In this document: piece after piece, positions 1-7,574 of the stretch
Position numbering within the stretch: position 1 is the stretch's first letter
How the letters are laid out: each line of letters starts with the position of its first letter
DNA from: Holophaga sp.
GTDB lineage: Bacteria > Acidobacteriota > Holophagae > Holophagales > Holophagaceae
Direction of reading: 5' to 3'
Assembly: GCA_016715205.1 (NCBI GenBank)
Contig: JADKBC010000007.1
Span: forward strand, 1 to 64,000
Length of the DNA: 64,000 bases
Translations under genes and position numbers: made by a program
The notes under the pieces: model-generated
What the model saw: only the letters and a program-made list of their open reading frames with translations
The model's database searches: none
What the model was told of the DNA's origin: nothing

Positions 1-485
1 GGTGTTTCGGCTCGAATTTGGGAAAGGAACCTTGCCACATCGAAAGGTTGAACATCTTTCACCCGCATGGATCCCATGCCGGGGGATTATCCGCTTGTCC
101 TTGAAGCGCTCATATTGACGCTTGTGCCGGGCTTGGGCGTGGGAAGGTGTTCCTTCTTGAACCGTGCCACCAATTCGGCGACGGTTTCCGCCTTTCGTTC
201 GGCCTTTTTTATGGCCGCGGGATCTTTCCCCTCTGCAATTCCTGCCAGCAGGGCGGAGGCCAACTTGCGGGCTTGGGCCACCGTTATTTCCGGCCATCGA
301 CCTAGGGTGTGGTTCACTTGGCGGCCATGCACACGGAATCTCAGCACCCAGGACAGCACACCCGCAGGCGTGACCTGAATTGATAGGCCGTGTCTTTCGG
401 CGTCTGGTACCCGAAACATGGCCGCCTTCGGTTTAAGACTTTCGATTATCGCCTTGGTGAGATTCACACCTGCAAGTTTGCCCAT
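1..485 (-). pseudogene. Tyrosine-type phage/island integrase, N-terminal part, frame-broken and cut by window edge
   Basis: The readable part (start at 485, after a GGTGGGGTGCGGAA stretch) is an Arm DNA-binding domain of the DUF4102 type found at the N-terminus of P4-like integrases: GLSIQVTP, LRFRVHGRQVNHTLGRWPEIT and AQARKLA are typical, followed by a KKAERKAETVAELVARF linker. The frame stops at 87. The downstream core-binding sequence is still present in other frames: QYERFKDKRIIP, then after a second shift MRVKDVQPFDVARFLSQIR running to base 1. So two one-base indels are needed to restore it, one near 110-118 and one in a run of five G (81-85 on the plus strand). The catalytic domain lies outside the window. 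It sits 175 bases from a tRNA-Cys 3' fragment, as expected for a tRNA-targeting integrase. Confidence 0.75.
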
Positions 486-660
486 TTCCGCACCCCACCT
501 CTGGTGTCTCAATATAGGTCATTGTCACACCATTGTCCCATCATGGACACCAAAATACCCACAATCAACTCATAAATGGGACTAATGGGTGATTTCAAGT
601 ATTTTAAAAAACAACAAGATAAACAAATAGGCCCAGAAACGGGCTAAAGGTAAAAATCGA

Positions 661-707
661 GACTGCAAATCTGCCATTCATCGGTTCGATTCCGATCGGC
701 GCCTCCA
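661..707 (+). repeat. Attachment-site scar: 3' half of a tRNA-Cys gene
   Basis: These 47 bases match the 3' part of a tRNA-Cys: anticodon loop CTGCAAA (anticodon GCA), 3' anticodon strand TCTG, T arm with GGTTCGATTCC, acceptor strand ending GGCGCCTCCA with encoded CCA. Nothing upstream of 660 can form the acceptor, D arm or the 5' anticodon strand, so it is not a working tRNA. Such a 3' copy is what integrase-mediated insertion into a tRNA gene leaves at one end of an island. The other end with the complete tRNA would lie left of the window. Confidence 0.8.
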
Positions 708-723
708 GTAAAGGCAAGACCTA

Positions 724-754
724 GAGCCACCCAATTGGGTGGCTCTGTTCTTTT
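724..754 (+). terminator. Rho-independent terminator after the tRNA-Cys fragment
   Basis: GAGCCACCC (724-732) pairs perfectly with GGGTGGCTC (737-745) around an AATT loop, and is followed by TGTTCTTTT. It is the natural terminator of the tRNA-Cys transcript and marks the start of the core chromosome to the right of the island. Confidence 0.8.
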
Positions 755-893
755 GTCGTTCCACGTTTATTCCCTTGGCTGGCGTTTGAGCGGTTGTCGG
801 GTGCTCTCCAAGCCCCAAGGCTTAACCGTGGCTGTTTTCATCCGGGGTTCCTTCCCGGCCCTATCGGGCGGTAGGGGCTTCCAGTGCTGCACC

Positions 894-1616
894 CTATCGA
901 ATGCCAATGCTGATGGCGATCCGGTCCTGGGGATAGCGTCGGTTGTAGAGGTAGTAGCCATCCTCGGTGTAATCGACATAGACTTCGTCGTTTTCGTACC
1001 AGTCATCCGACCAGTATTCGGGCCAGGGGTCGATGACGTTAAAGCCGAAGCCTCCGAATTGGAAGCGGAGGAATCCACCCACGAACCTCACGGGATAGCT
1101 GTGGAGGCGGAAGCGGTGGTTGGGGCCGAAACTGCCATGAAAGGTGCGGTCGGGAATTCGGTATCCGTTGTACCCGCCCCGGTCCTGCCAGCTGCGGTGC
1201 TCCATTTGCCAGTTGGTGGCGCGACGGCCCTGCCAAAGCGTGTGGTGGTCCTGCGCCCGTCCTCGCTGAATTTGCTGGGGTGGATGCGAGATGGGTGGCG
1301 GTACCGGTCGACGCTGCTGGGCGCTGGGCGGCGGTTGGGGTCGAGGGAGCGGTTGGGGTTTGGGCGGCGGCTGAAGCTTGGGGGGTTCCGGGCGCCGTTG
1401 GGGCCTGGCTTCAGGACGCCGGTCTAGAGTCGGTCGTTCGGGTGGCTGTTGCCGCTCCCTGCTAGGCTGCCCCCGATCCTGCGGTTTTCCCGGATCTTCC
1501 CGCCGTTGGTTCGGGCGCTTCTCCGCTTCCTTTTTCTCCTGTTGCGCAAACATGGGCAATGCACTGCCCAGGCAGAAAATCAGGACACCCTTGCTGAGCA
1601 ATCCGATTGTTTTCAT
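894..1616 (-). CDS. Secreted proline/arginine-rich protein of unknown function
   Basis: Start chosen at 1616 because GGAGGTAGGGCAA precedes the ATG; a longer reading to 1649 has no ribosome site. About 240 residues. An N-terminal signal peptide (MKTIGLLSKGVLIFCLGS, cleavage near FAQQ) is followed by about 90 residues of low-complexity Pro/Arg/Gln sequence and then a folded-looking aromatic C-terminal part with FRLHSYPVRFVGGFLRFQF, DPWPEYWSDDWYENDEVYVD and YYLYNRRYPQDRIAISI. This Trp/Tyr-rich tail with DGYYLYNRRYP resembles short exported acidobacterial proteins, but I know no function. The proline-rich part may span the cell wall. A strong sigma-54 type promoter lies 72-90 bases upstream. Confidence 0.7.
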   Translation of the reverse strand: MKTIGLLSKGVLIFCLGSALPMFAQQEKKEAEKRPNQRREDPGKPQDRGQPSRERQQPPERPTLDRRPEARPQRRPEPPKLQPPPKPQPLPRPQPPPSAQQRRPVPPPISHPPQQIQRGRAQDHHTLWQGRRATNWQMEHRSWQDRGGYNGYRIPDRTFHGSFGPNHRFRLHSYPVRFVGGFLRFQFGGFGFNVIDPWPEYWSDDWYENDEVYVDYTEDGYYLYNRRYPQDRIAISIGIR

Positions 1617-1687
1617 TTGCCCTACCTCCACGCCGATAGCGACAGACACCTTGCGTCCAGTGCGAGGATTCCTGCGCTAAGGATGAG

Positions 1688-1706
1688 AAAGCAGCTTCCA
1701 CGCCAA
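1688..1706 (-). promoter_or_regulatory. Candidate sigma-54 (-24/-12) promoter for the secreted proline-rich protein
   Basis: On the minus strand the site reads TTGGCGTGGAAGCTGCTTT. GG and GC are separated exactly as in the sigma-54 consensus TGGCACG-N4-TTGCW. It points toward the gene starting at 1616, giving a leader of roughly 60 bases. Confidence 0.6.
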
Positions 1707-1809
1707 TGGTGAACGGGTTGGTTTCAATACCTTTGAACGAATGGTTCGGCATACCCGTTGTGGCCGAGACCATCAGAATGATTCCTCCCCGCCTTGAACG
1801 TTGGGGCAG

Positions 1810-3003
1810 TCATCCGCGTTGGCGCCCCTTGTAGAATTCCTTGAACAACTTGATCCGCAAAAAAGTGACGGGATCCGACGTGGATGCTTTGCTGCTGCGG
1901 TTGGTGGTTTTGAGCAGATTCACAAAGGCGGCGGCCAGCTCCTTGAGGCTATCGGCCAGAACCTTCTCGGTGAGTTCCTTGATGGGGATGCCCACCTGCT
2001 CGATCAGTTCCATGGTGTGCCGTGCTTCCTCAATCCCCTCCAGCAGCGTGGTGTGCACATGGCCGTGATCCCGGAAGGATTCGAGGGTGAGTGGCAACAG
2101 TGCAACGACTGTGTTCGGCCCGATGAGCTGCTCCACGTAGTAGACATCCGAATGGTTCGGATTGCTGGTGCTGGTGCCGGCCCACACCAAACGTTGGGTG
2201 TGGGCGCCCTGGTGGCTGAGGGCCTGCCAGCGGTCGCCGCTGAATAGTTCGAGTTGGCGTTGATAGGTGCTTTTGGCGCTGGCGATGGCGACATTACCCA
2301 TGAGTGAACGGAGCGCAGCCTGTTCTTTGGGAAAACGGGATGTCTTGAGCCGGTCGAGGATCAATTTGTCGACCGCCGTATCCATGCGGTTGAGGAAGAA
2401 GCTGGCAACGCTCGTGATGGTGCTTAGATCGCCTCCCTTCAGGGAAAAACGCTCCAGGCCGGTGAAATAGGCCAAGGCGGCGGATTCGTAAGCCTCCTGG
2501 GAAAACAGCAAGGTGACGTTCACATTGATCCCTTCGCTGACCAATTCCTGGATGGCCGGCAGCGCTTCGGGTGTGCCTGGAATCTTGATCATCAGGTTAG
2601 GGCGGGCCACCAGGCCCCAAAGGTGGCGGGCTTCATCCAAGGTCCCCTGGGAACTGTGGGCCAATTCTGGTGAGACTTCGAGGCTCACATACCCATCCCG
2701 TCGCATGGATTCCCGATACAACGGATCGAAAAGGTCCGCAGCCTCCTGCACATCGCGCACGGCAAGCCGTTCGTAAAGGGTTTTGGCCTCGATGCCTTGT
2801 GTCTCTGGCGCCTCCAACCAGTCCCGATAATCGGGGCTGCCCGCGATGGCCCGTTCGAAGGTGGCAGGATTGGAGGTAAGGCCTCGCAGACCGACCTCCT
2901 CGATCAGATGTTTGAGTTCGCCACTGATCACCAAGCCGCGGCTGAGATCTTCCAGCCACACGCATTGACCATGGTCTTGCAGGACTTGCAGCGCATTTTT
3001 CAT
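1810..3003 (-). CDS. tal: Transaldolase
   Basis: Transaldolase moves a dihydroxyacetone unit between sugar phosphates in the non-oxidative pentose phosphate pathway (cytoplasm). The 397-residue protein shows the family features: GLTSNPATFERAI near the N-terminus, Lys140 in NLMIKIPGT as Schiff-base lysine, GINVNVTLLFS, ASFFLNRMDT, and WAGTSTSNP. The length fits the long bacterial Tal subtype. The start at 3003 overlaps the stop of the upstream ATPase gene by the ATGA at 3000-3003, so translation is probably coupled. It is the last gene of an exporter / P-type ATPase / transaldolase operon, an unexpected partner for two membrane proteins. Confidence 0.93.
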   Translation of the reverse strand: MKNALQVLQDHGQCVWLEDLSRGLVISGELKHLIEEVGLRGLTSNPATFERAIAGSPDYRDWLEAPETQGIEAKTLYERLAVRDVQEAADLFDPLYRESMRRDGYVSLEVSPELAHSSQGTLDEARHLWGLVARPNLMIKIPGTPEALPAIQELVSEGINVNVTLLFSQEAYESAALAYFTGLERFSLKGGDLSTITSVASFFLNRMDTAVDKLILDRLKTSRFPKEQAALRSLMGNVAIASAKSTYQRQLELFSGDRWQALSHQGAHTQRLVWAGTSTSNPNHSDVYYVEQLIGPNTVVALLPLTLESFRDHGHVHTTLLEGIEEARHTMELIEQVGIPIKELTEKVLADSLKELAAAFVNLLKTTNRSSKASTSDPVTFLRIKLFKEFYKGRQRG

Positions 3004-5777
3004 GGGGTGGCTCCTTCTGAACGGGTTATGAAATTTGTGACTGGGAGGCGGATGGTGGCCTGGGCCCACCCTGGACCTCCGTGGGACCTGGCGCGAAGCA
3101 TCAGCTTGACGAGCTCCAACACGACGAGAGGAATGCTGGCCACCGCGAAAAGCCAAAGGCAGTCCGTGAATGACATGAAGGATGTTTTGAGAAAGCGCCC
3201 AAAGGCCACGCTGTGTTGGCTCCACACCTGCAAAACAATCGAGATCCCGACTACCAGGGCAAGGTTGAGGTTGGTGAAAAAGGGAATGCGCCAAATCGAT
3301 TTGGTTTCGCTGCGGGCGCCAAAGGCGCGCAGAAGTTCGGCAAAGACCAACACCGTAAAGGCATAGGTGCGTGCGGTTTCCGGTGTGCCATGCTGCAGGG
3401 CCTGAAGGTACACCCCAAAGGCCACCCCGGCGGTGAGGAGGCCGGTCAGGCCCATGGTCCAGAAAAAGGTGGCGTCTGTGAGGGATGCCGAGGGTGCGGC
3501 GGGTACCCGCTTCATCAGGTCGGGATCGATGGGGTCCGTGGCCAGGCACAGAGCAGGCAGGCCATCCGTGACCAGGTTGATCCAGAGCAGGTGGATGGGA
3601 AGCAAGGGGGTGGGCAGGCCGCTGACCACGCACAGGGTCATCAGCAGCAATTCTCCGGTGTTACCCGCAAGCAGGTATTGCAGGGTTTTGCGGATGTTGT
3701 CGCGGATGCCGCGGCCTTCTTCCACGGCCGCCACAATGGAGGCGAAGTTGTCGTCGGTGAGGATGATGTCCGCAGCCTGTTTGGTGACTTCGGTGCCCGA
3801 TTCCCCCATGGCGATACCGATATCTGCACCCTTGATGGCAGGTGCATCGTTGACGCCGTCGCCGGTCATGGCGACCACGGCTCCGGTGGCTTTCCAGGCA
3901 CGAACGATGCGCAATTTGTGCGCTGCCGTGACCCGGGCGAATACCGAAATTTTGGAAATGCGTTCCTGCAATTGGGTGTCCGAGAGCTCATCCAGTTCAA
4001 TCCCGGTAACCGCCAGCTCACCAGCTTCAGCAAGGCCAATTTCCCGGCCGATGGCCGCCGCCGTTTCCGGATGGTCACCGGTGATCATCACCACGCGAAT
4101 GCCCGCAGCCTGACAGGTTGCCACTGCGCCCTTGGTCTCAGCCCTCGGAGGGTCATACATGCCCGTCAGACCCACGAATACGAGATCCTGCTCCACGGCC
4201 TCCTGAGTGTTCATCTCAGACACTGGGCCCGGTAGATCACGATAGGCGGAACCCAGCACACGAAGGGCTTGCGCAGCCATGGCCTGGGTGGCGGCCAATA
4301 GGGTGTGGCGATCCTCCTCGGTGAGGGGGCGGATGCCCGTTGCCGTGTAGAGACCTGTGCAGAGTGCCAGGATCACACCGGGTGCCCCGTTCACGTAGGC
4401 CCGTGAGCTCCCATTCGGCTGCCGTCGAACCACGGAACTTCGCTTGCGGTCAGAGTCGAAAGGGAATTCAAGCTGTTTCGGAAACGTTTGCTCGAGGCGG
4501 TCCAGATTGCCACCAGCCTTTAGTCCGGCTAGCAACAAGGCGCCTTCGGTGGGGTCGCCCATCACCTGCCAAGCTTCGCCCGTCTTGGTCAAACGCGCCT
4601 GGTTGCAGCCCAGGAGAATGGAGGCCAATTCCAGGAGTGATTCGCGCTGGGAGGGTTCTGGTGCCTTTCCGTCCACCAGAATTTCTCCCGTGGGCCCATA
4701 GCCTTCGCCCGTAACTTCGAAGCGCTGCCCGGCCACATAGAGGGCCCGCGCGGTCATTTTGCCCACGGTCAGGGTTCCGGTTTTATCGGTGCAAATGACG
4801 GTGGTGGAACCCAGGGTCTCCACCGCAGGCAGCTTGCGAACCAGGGACCGCCGCCGTGCCATGCGCATGACGCCGAGCGCGAGGGCCACGGTCACAATGG
4901 CGGGTAGACCTTCTGGAACGGCTGCCACGGCGAGGCTGACGGCGGTCATGAGCAACTCGAAGGGCTTGGCACCCCGCCAAAGCCCAAGAACAAACAGCAG
5001 CACGACAATCCCGAGAGTTGCCCAAACCAGAACCTTGCCGAAGGCATCAAGCTTTTTCTGCAGCGGCGTTTTGCCTTCCTGCCCCACAGCTTCCATCAAT
5101 CCTGCGATGGCCCCCAATTCAGTGCCCATCGCTGTGCCCACGACCACTGCCATGGCGGTGCCAGTGGCCACGGTGGTGCCCATGAACACCATGTTGGTGC
5201 GATCGCCGAGCGCGATGGGACCAGGATCCAGCATGGTCGCGCGTTTTGCCGCAGCCTTGGCTTCACCCGTCAGCGCGGATTCCACACAACGAAGCGAAGC
5301 GGCCTCCAGGATTCGGGCATCCGCAGGTACCAGATCGCCCGCTTCCAAGGCCAGAACATCACCTGATACTACTTCCGTGGCAGGGATGGAGACCCGTTGG
5401 CCATCTCGCAGTACCGTGGCCTTGGGCGCGGTGAGCTGCTTCAGCGCGGCGATGGATTTTTCAGCCTTGTATTCCTGATAGAAGCCGATGGCGGCATTGA
5501 GCACCACGATGGCCAGGATGGCCAAGCAATCGATCAATTCCCCCAGGAAACCAGAAATGATTCCTGCTGCGATCAGGATCCAGATGATCAGGCTCTTGAA
5601 TTGGCGGAAAAATATCTGAACGGGGCTGATGGAACGGCCTTCCTGGATTTCGTTGGGTCCTTGGGTGGTCAACCGCTCGGCAGCCGCTTGTGTGGTCAGC
5701 CCAGCGGCAGTGGCGTGCAGTTGGGCATAAACCTCTTCGAGGGACTGGCTGTGCCAGGCTTGTGGCATGGTCATCAT
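3000..5777 (-). CDS. Cation-transporting P-type ATPase, calcium-type (P2)
   Basis: A 925-residue ATP-driven cation pump of the inner membrane. Domains in order: cation ATPase N-terminal domain, membrane helices around FKSLIIWILIAAG and LAILAIVVLNAAIGFYQEYKAEKS, actuator loop with SALTGEA, the M4 motif VPEGLPAIVTVALALG, phosphorylation site DKTGTLT (Asp331), the nucleotide domain, hinge TGDGVNDAPAIKGADIGIAMG, and a C-terminal set of helices. PEGLP and the N-/C-terminal cation ATPase domains place it with Ca2+/PacL or Na+/K+-like pumps, not heavy-metal pumps. The exact ion is uncertain. The ATG at 5777 directly follows the TGA of the upstream transporter, whose last codons supply a GGAG ribosome site. 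Confidence 0.9.
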   Translation of the reverse strand: MMTMPQAWHSQSLEEVYAQLHATAAGLTTQAAAERLTTQGPNEIQEGRSISPVQIFFRQFKSLIIWILIAAGIISGFLGELIDCLAILAIVVLNAAIGFYQEYKAEKSIAALKQLTAPKATVLRDGQRVSIPATEVVSGDVLALEAGDLVPADARILEAASLRCVESALTGEAKAAAKRATMLDPGPIALGDRTNMVFMGTTVATGTAMAVVVGTAMGTELGAIAGLMEAVGQEGKTPLQKKLDAFGKVLVWATLGIVVLLFVLGLWRGAKPFELLMTAVSLAVAAVPEGLPAIVTVALALGVMRMARRRSLVRKLPAVETLGSTTVICTDKTGTLTVGKMTARALYVAGQRFEVTGEGYGPTGEILVDGKAPEPSQRESLLELASILLGCNQARLTKTGEAWQVMGDPTEGALLLAGLKAGGNLDRLEQTFPKQLEFPFDSDRKRSSVVRRQPNGSSRAYVNGAPGVILALCTGLYTATGIRPLTEEDRHTLLAATQAMAAQALRVLGSAYRDLPGPVSEMNTQEAVEQDLVFVGLTGMYDPPRAETKGAVATCQAAGIRVVMITGDHPETAAAIGREIGLAEAGELAVTGIELDELSDTQLQERISKISVFARVTAAHKLRIVRAWKATGAVVAMTGDGVNDAPAIKGADIGIAMGESGTEVTKQAADIILTDDNFASIVAAVEEGRGIRDNIRKTLQYLLAGNTGELLLMTLCVVSGLPTPLLPIHLLWINLVTDGLPALCLATDPIDPDLMKRVPAAPSASLTDATFFWTMGLTGLLTAGVAFGVYLQALQHGTPETARTYAFTVLVFAELLRAFGARSETKSIWRIPFFTNLNLALVVGISIVLQVWSQHSVAFGRFLKTSFMSFTDCLWLFAVASIPLVVLELVKLMLRARSHGGPGWAQATIRLPVTNFITRSEGATP

Positions 5778-6824
5778 TCACTCCAGGTGCCCCGTCATGT
5801 CTTCGGGGCCAAGCATTACCGCCACCCAGCGGGTGCTCTCCTGGCTGGCAAACGCGAACTTCAAGGTCAGGCTGAGGGGGATGCAAAGCACCGCCCCGAC
5901 AGGGCCGAGCAGGCTCCCCCAGAACACCAAGGAAAGGAAAACAACCAGGGTGGAAAGGCCCAATTTTTGTCCCATCAGCCGGGTTTCGATTCCGTAGTCG
6001 AGCACGAGATTGATGACCATGTAACCAGCTGCAACCAAGATCGCCCGCCAAAACCCCAGTTGGATGAAGGCAAGTAGAACGGCGGGGATACCGGCCAGGC
6101 TGGAGCCGATGCTGGGCACAAAATTCAATAGAAAGGCCAGGAAGCCCCACAGGACCGGGAAATCCACATGGAGCACCGAAAGCCAAATGGTTACCAGGAG
6201 CCCTGTCCCCAGGCTGATCAGAGTCTTGATGACCATGTAGCGTTTCATGTCATCGATGAATTTTGTGAATTGGGGGAAGGCCAGATTCGGATCCCCAAGC
6301 ACCGTGCGGAGCTTGATGGGGAAGCTGGAAGCCTCCAGCAGAATGAACATGACCGTAAGCAGGATCAGGAAAATGTTGGAGAACGCCGAGCCGACCCCCA
6401 TGAGTAGATTCACGGTCCAGTTCATGACGGTATTGGGGTTCAGGTATTTCAGAAAGATTTCGTTCGGAGGTGTGATGCCCTTGGCTGCGAGGAATCCCTT
6501 AAGGGTCACCATCTGCTCTTGGAATCGCGCCTGGTAGTGAGGAAGGGAGGCATAAAAGCTGGTGATGGAGGCGCCAATCACCGCCCCGAGCACCAGGAGG
6601 AAAAGGACCATGCAGGCGATGACAAGCCCCACGGCCACAAATACCGGCATGCGCTTGCGTTCAAGCCAACGCACGAAAGGCGTGCTCAGGATGGCCAGAA
6701 AGACGGAGACAAGAACGGACACAAGTACCGCTTGCGCCTGGCTGATTCCCCAAATAATGAACGCCAGAGCCGCTGTGAGAATAATGAAGCGGAACATCGG
6801 ATGGGAATTTTCCTGATCGCTCAT
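5778..6824 (-). CDS. AI-2E family transporter (PerM-like membrane protein)
   Basis: 348 residues with about seven or eight membrane segments, including FIILTAALAFIIWGIS, AVLVSVLVSVFLAILSTPFV, VAVGLVIACMVLFLLVLGAVIG and the late FLLNFVPSIGSSLAGIPAVLLAFIQ and LVVFLSLVFWGSLLGPVGAVL. The family includes TqsA/PerM, linked to autoinducer-2 or small-metabolite export; the substrate here is unknown. It heads the operon with the P-type ATPase; the two coding regions touch without overlap. A second AI-2E protein is encoded at 15046-16332. Confidence 0.85.
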   Translation of the reverse strand: MSDQENSHPMFRFIILTAALAFIIWGISQAQAVLVSVLVSVFLAILSTPFVRWLERKRMPVFVAVGLVIACMVLFLLVLGAVIGASITSFYASLPHYQARFQEQMVTLKGFLAAKGITPPNEIFLKYLNPNTVMNWTVNLLMGVGSAFSNIFLILLTVMFILLEASSFPIKLRTVLGDPNLAFPQFTKFIDDMKRYMVIKTLISLGTGLLVTIWLSVLHVDFPVLWGFLAFLLNFVPSIGSSLAGIPAVLLAFIQLGFWRAILVAAGYMVINLVLDYGIETRLMGQKLGLSTLVVFLSLVFWGSLLGPVGAVLCIPLSLTLKFAFASQESTRWVAVMLGPEDMTGHLE

Positions 6825-6888
6825 GGGCCGCCTTCTGGATGGGCTCGCACAAGGGCCCGGTTAGTGACCTTGCGCGTGGGTGGAAGCT

Positions 6889-7155
6889 TCAACCCGCATA
6901 GACGCCAGCCACCAACAGCTTCGGCCTGAGCTTTGGCGCCCTGGGCGCTGGCTTCGAACCTGAAGGCAATGGCGATTTCAGTCCAGGCAGGGACAAGCTG
7001 ACCGATAGCCTCAAGGCACTGCGCAGCGCGAGCGCGATGGCCTGGAGCGCCAAACGGGATACCTCAATCGGGTCATTGCTGGAAAGCGCAGCCCGATCGA
7101 ATTCCGCAGCAATCAATACCCCCAGGGGGGTGGTCTTTTGTGACTTGGTCATCAT
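6889..7155 (-). CDS. Small hypothetical protein
   Basis: 88 residues beginning MMTKSQKTTPLGVLIAAEF with AGGAGTTTCCA in front of the ATG, which supports a real start. The first 50 residues are well behaved and mostly helical (SRLALQAIALALRSALRL); the C-terminal 40 are Pro/Ser/Lys-rich and low in complexity, which could mean a frameshifted tail. No family recognised. It lies 64 bases upstream of the AI-2E/ATPase/transaldolase operon on the same strand and might be its first gene. Confidence 0.45.
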   Translation of the reverse strand: MMTKSQKTTPLGVLIAAEFDRAALSSNDPIEVSRLALQAIALALRSALRLSVSLSLPGLKSPLPSGSKPAPRAPKLRPKLLVAGVYAG

Positions 7156-7164
7156 TGGAAACTC

Positions 7165-7419
7165 CTAGGCAACACTGAAATCGACGGGATGTGAATGGGT
7201 TAATAGCGCCAGCGAATCTGGTCCCGGGCGCCCGAGCGAACTTTGGCTTGGTGTGTGTGCCCTGAAAGCCCTGATCCGGTTCGAATGCGGATGCCCAGCA
7301 GAGAGGTCTGGCGGTAGCGCCGCGAGAACCGCCGCCCCATGGAAAAGTGCCCTGCCAGGAGGGGTCGCCAGGACCAACATGCCCAAGGCGACGGCGCCGA
7401 TTAAAATCGATTCATTTCC
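7165..7419 (-). CDS. Doubtful small membrane-type ORF in the 7156-7574 gap
   Basis: From an internal ATG at 7419 (GGGAACAACC before it) the frame reads 84 residues with one hydrophobic stretch, ILIGAVALGMLVLATPPG, then a Pro/His/Ser-rich tail that does not look like a folded protein. It could be a short membrane protein or chance. Nothing else is visible in the gap except an AT-rich stretch (7462-7510) that contains TATAAT at 7481 and could hold the promoter of the activator gene at 7575. Confidence 0.25.
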   Translation of the reverse strand, partial: GNESILIGAVALGMLVLATPPGRALFHGAAVLAALPPDLSAGHPHSNRIRAFRAHTPSQSSLGRPGPDSLALLTHSHPVDFSVA

Positions 7420-7574
7420 CATGGTTGTTCCCATTGGCATGTTTTGCATGATTTGGACCATGTATATAAAAATTAAAAAATATAATAGTTAAGTCAAAAA
7501 TAATTTCGAGTAAAGGTGGCAGGGTCCATCAAAATGACGTACCCTTACCTTCAAATCGAAGGGCACCCCACGCA

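Noticed and set aside
735..1427. Long plus-strand frame of 230 codons opposite the proline-rich gene
   Set aside because: It is the antisense of a GC-rich, Pro/Arg-rich coding sequence, has no ribosome site and reads as Val/Gly/Arg filler. The minus strand has signal peptide, ribosome site and promoter.
3004..3633. Upstream extension of the transaldolase frame (to 607 residues)
   Set aside because: The extra residues overlap the P-type ATPase coding region and are low-complexity. The ATG at 3003 overlaps the ATPase stop by ATGA and begins exactly at the family N-terminus.
3213..4235. 340-codon plus-strand frame within the P-type ATPase gene
   Set aside because: Antisense shadow of the ATPase: Gly/His/Gln-rich, no ribosome site, no domain.
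7510..7530. TGGCAGGG-like half of a sigma-54 promoter before the activator gene
   Set aside because: The -12 GC element is absent at the required distance, so only the AT-rich stretch with TATAAT remains as a weak housekeeping candidate.
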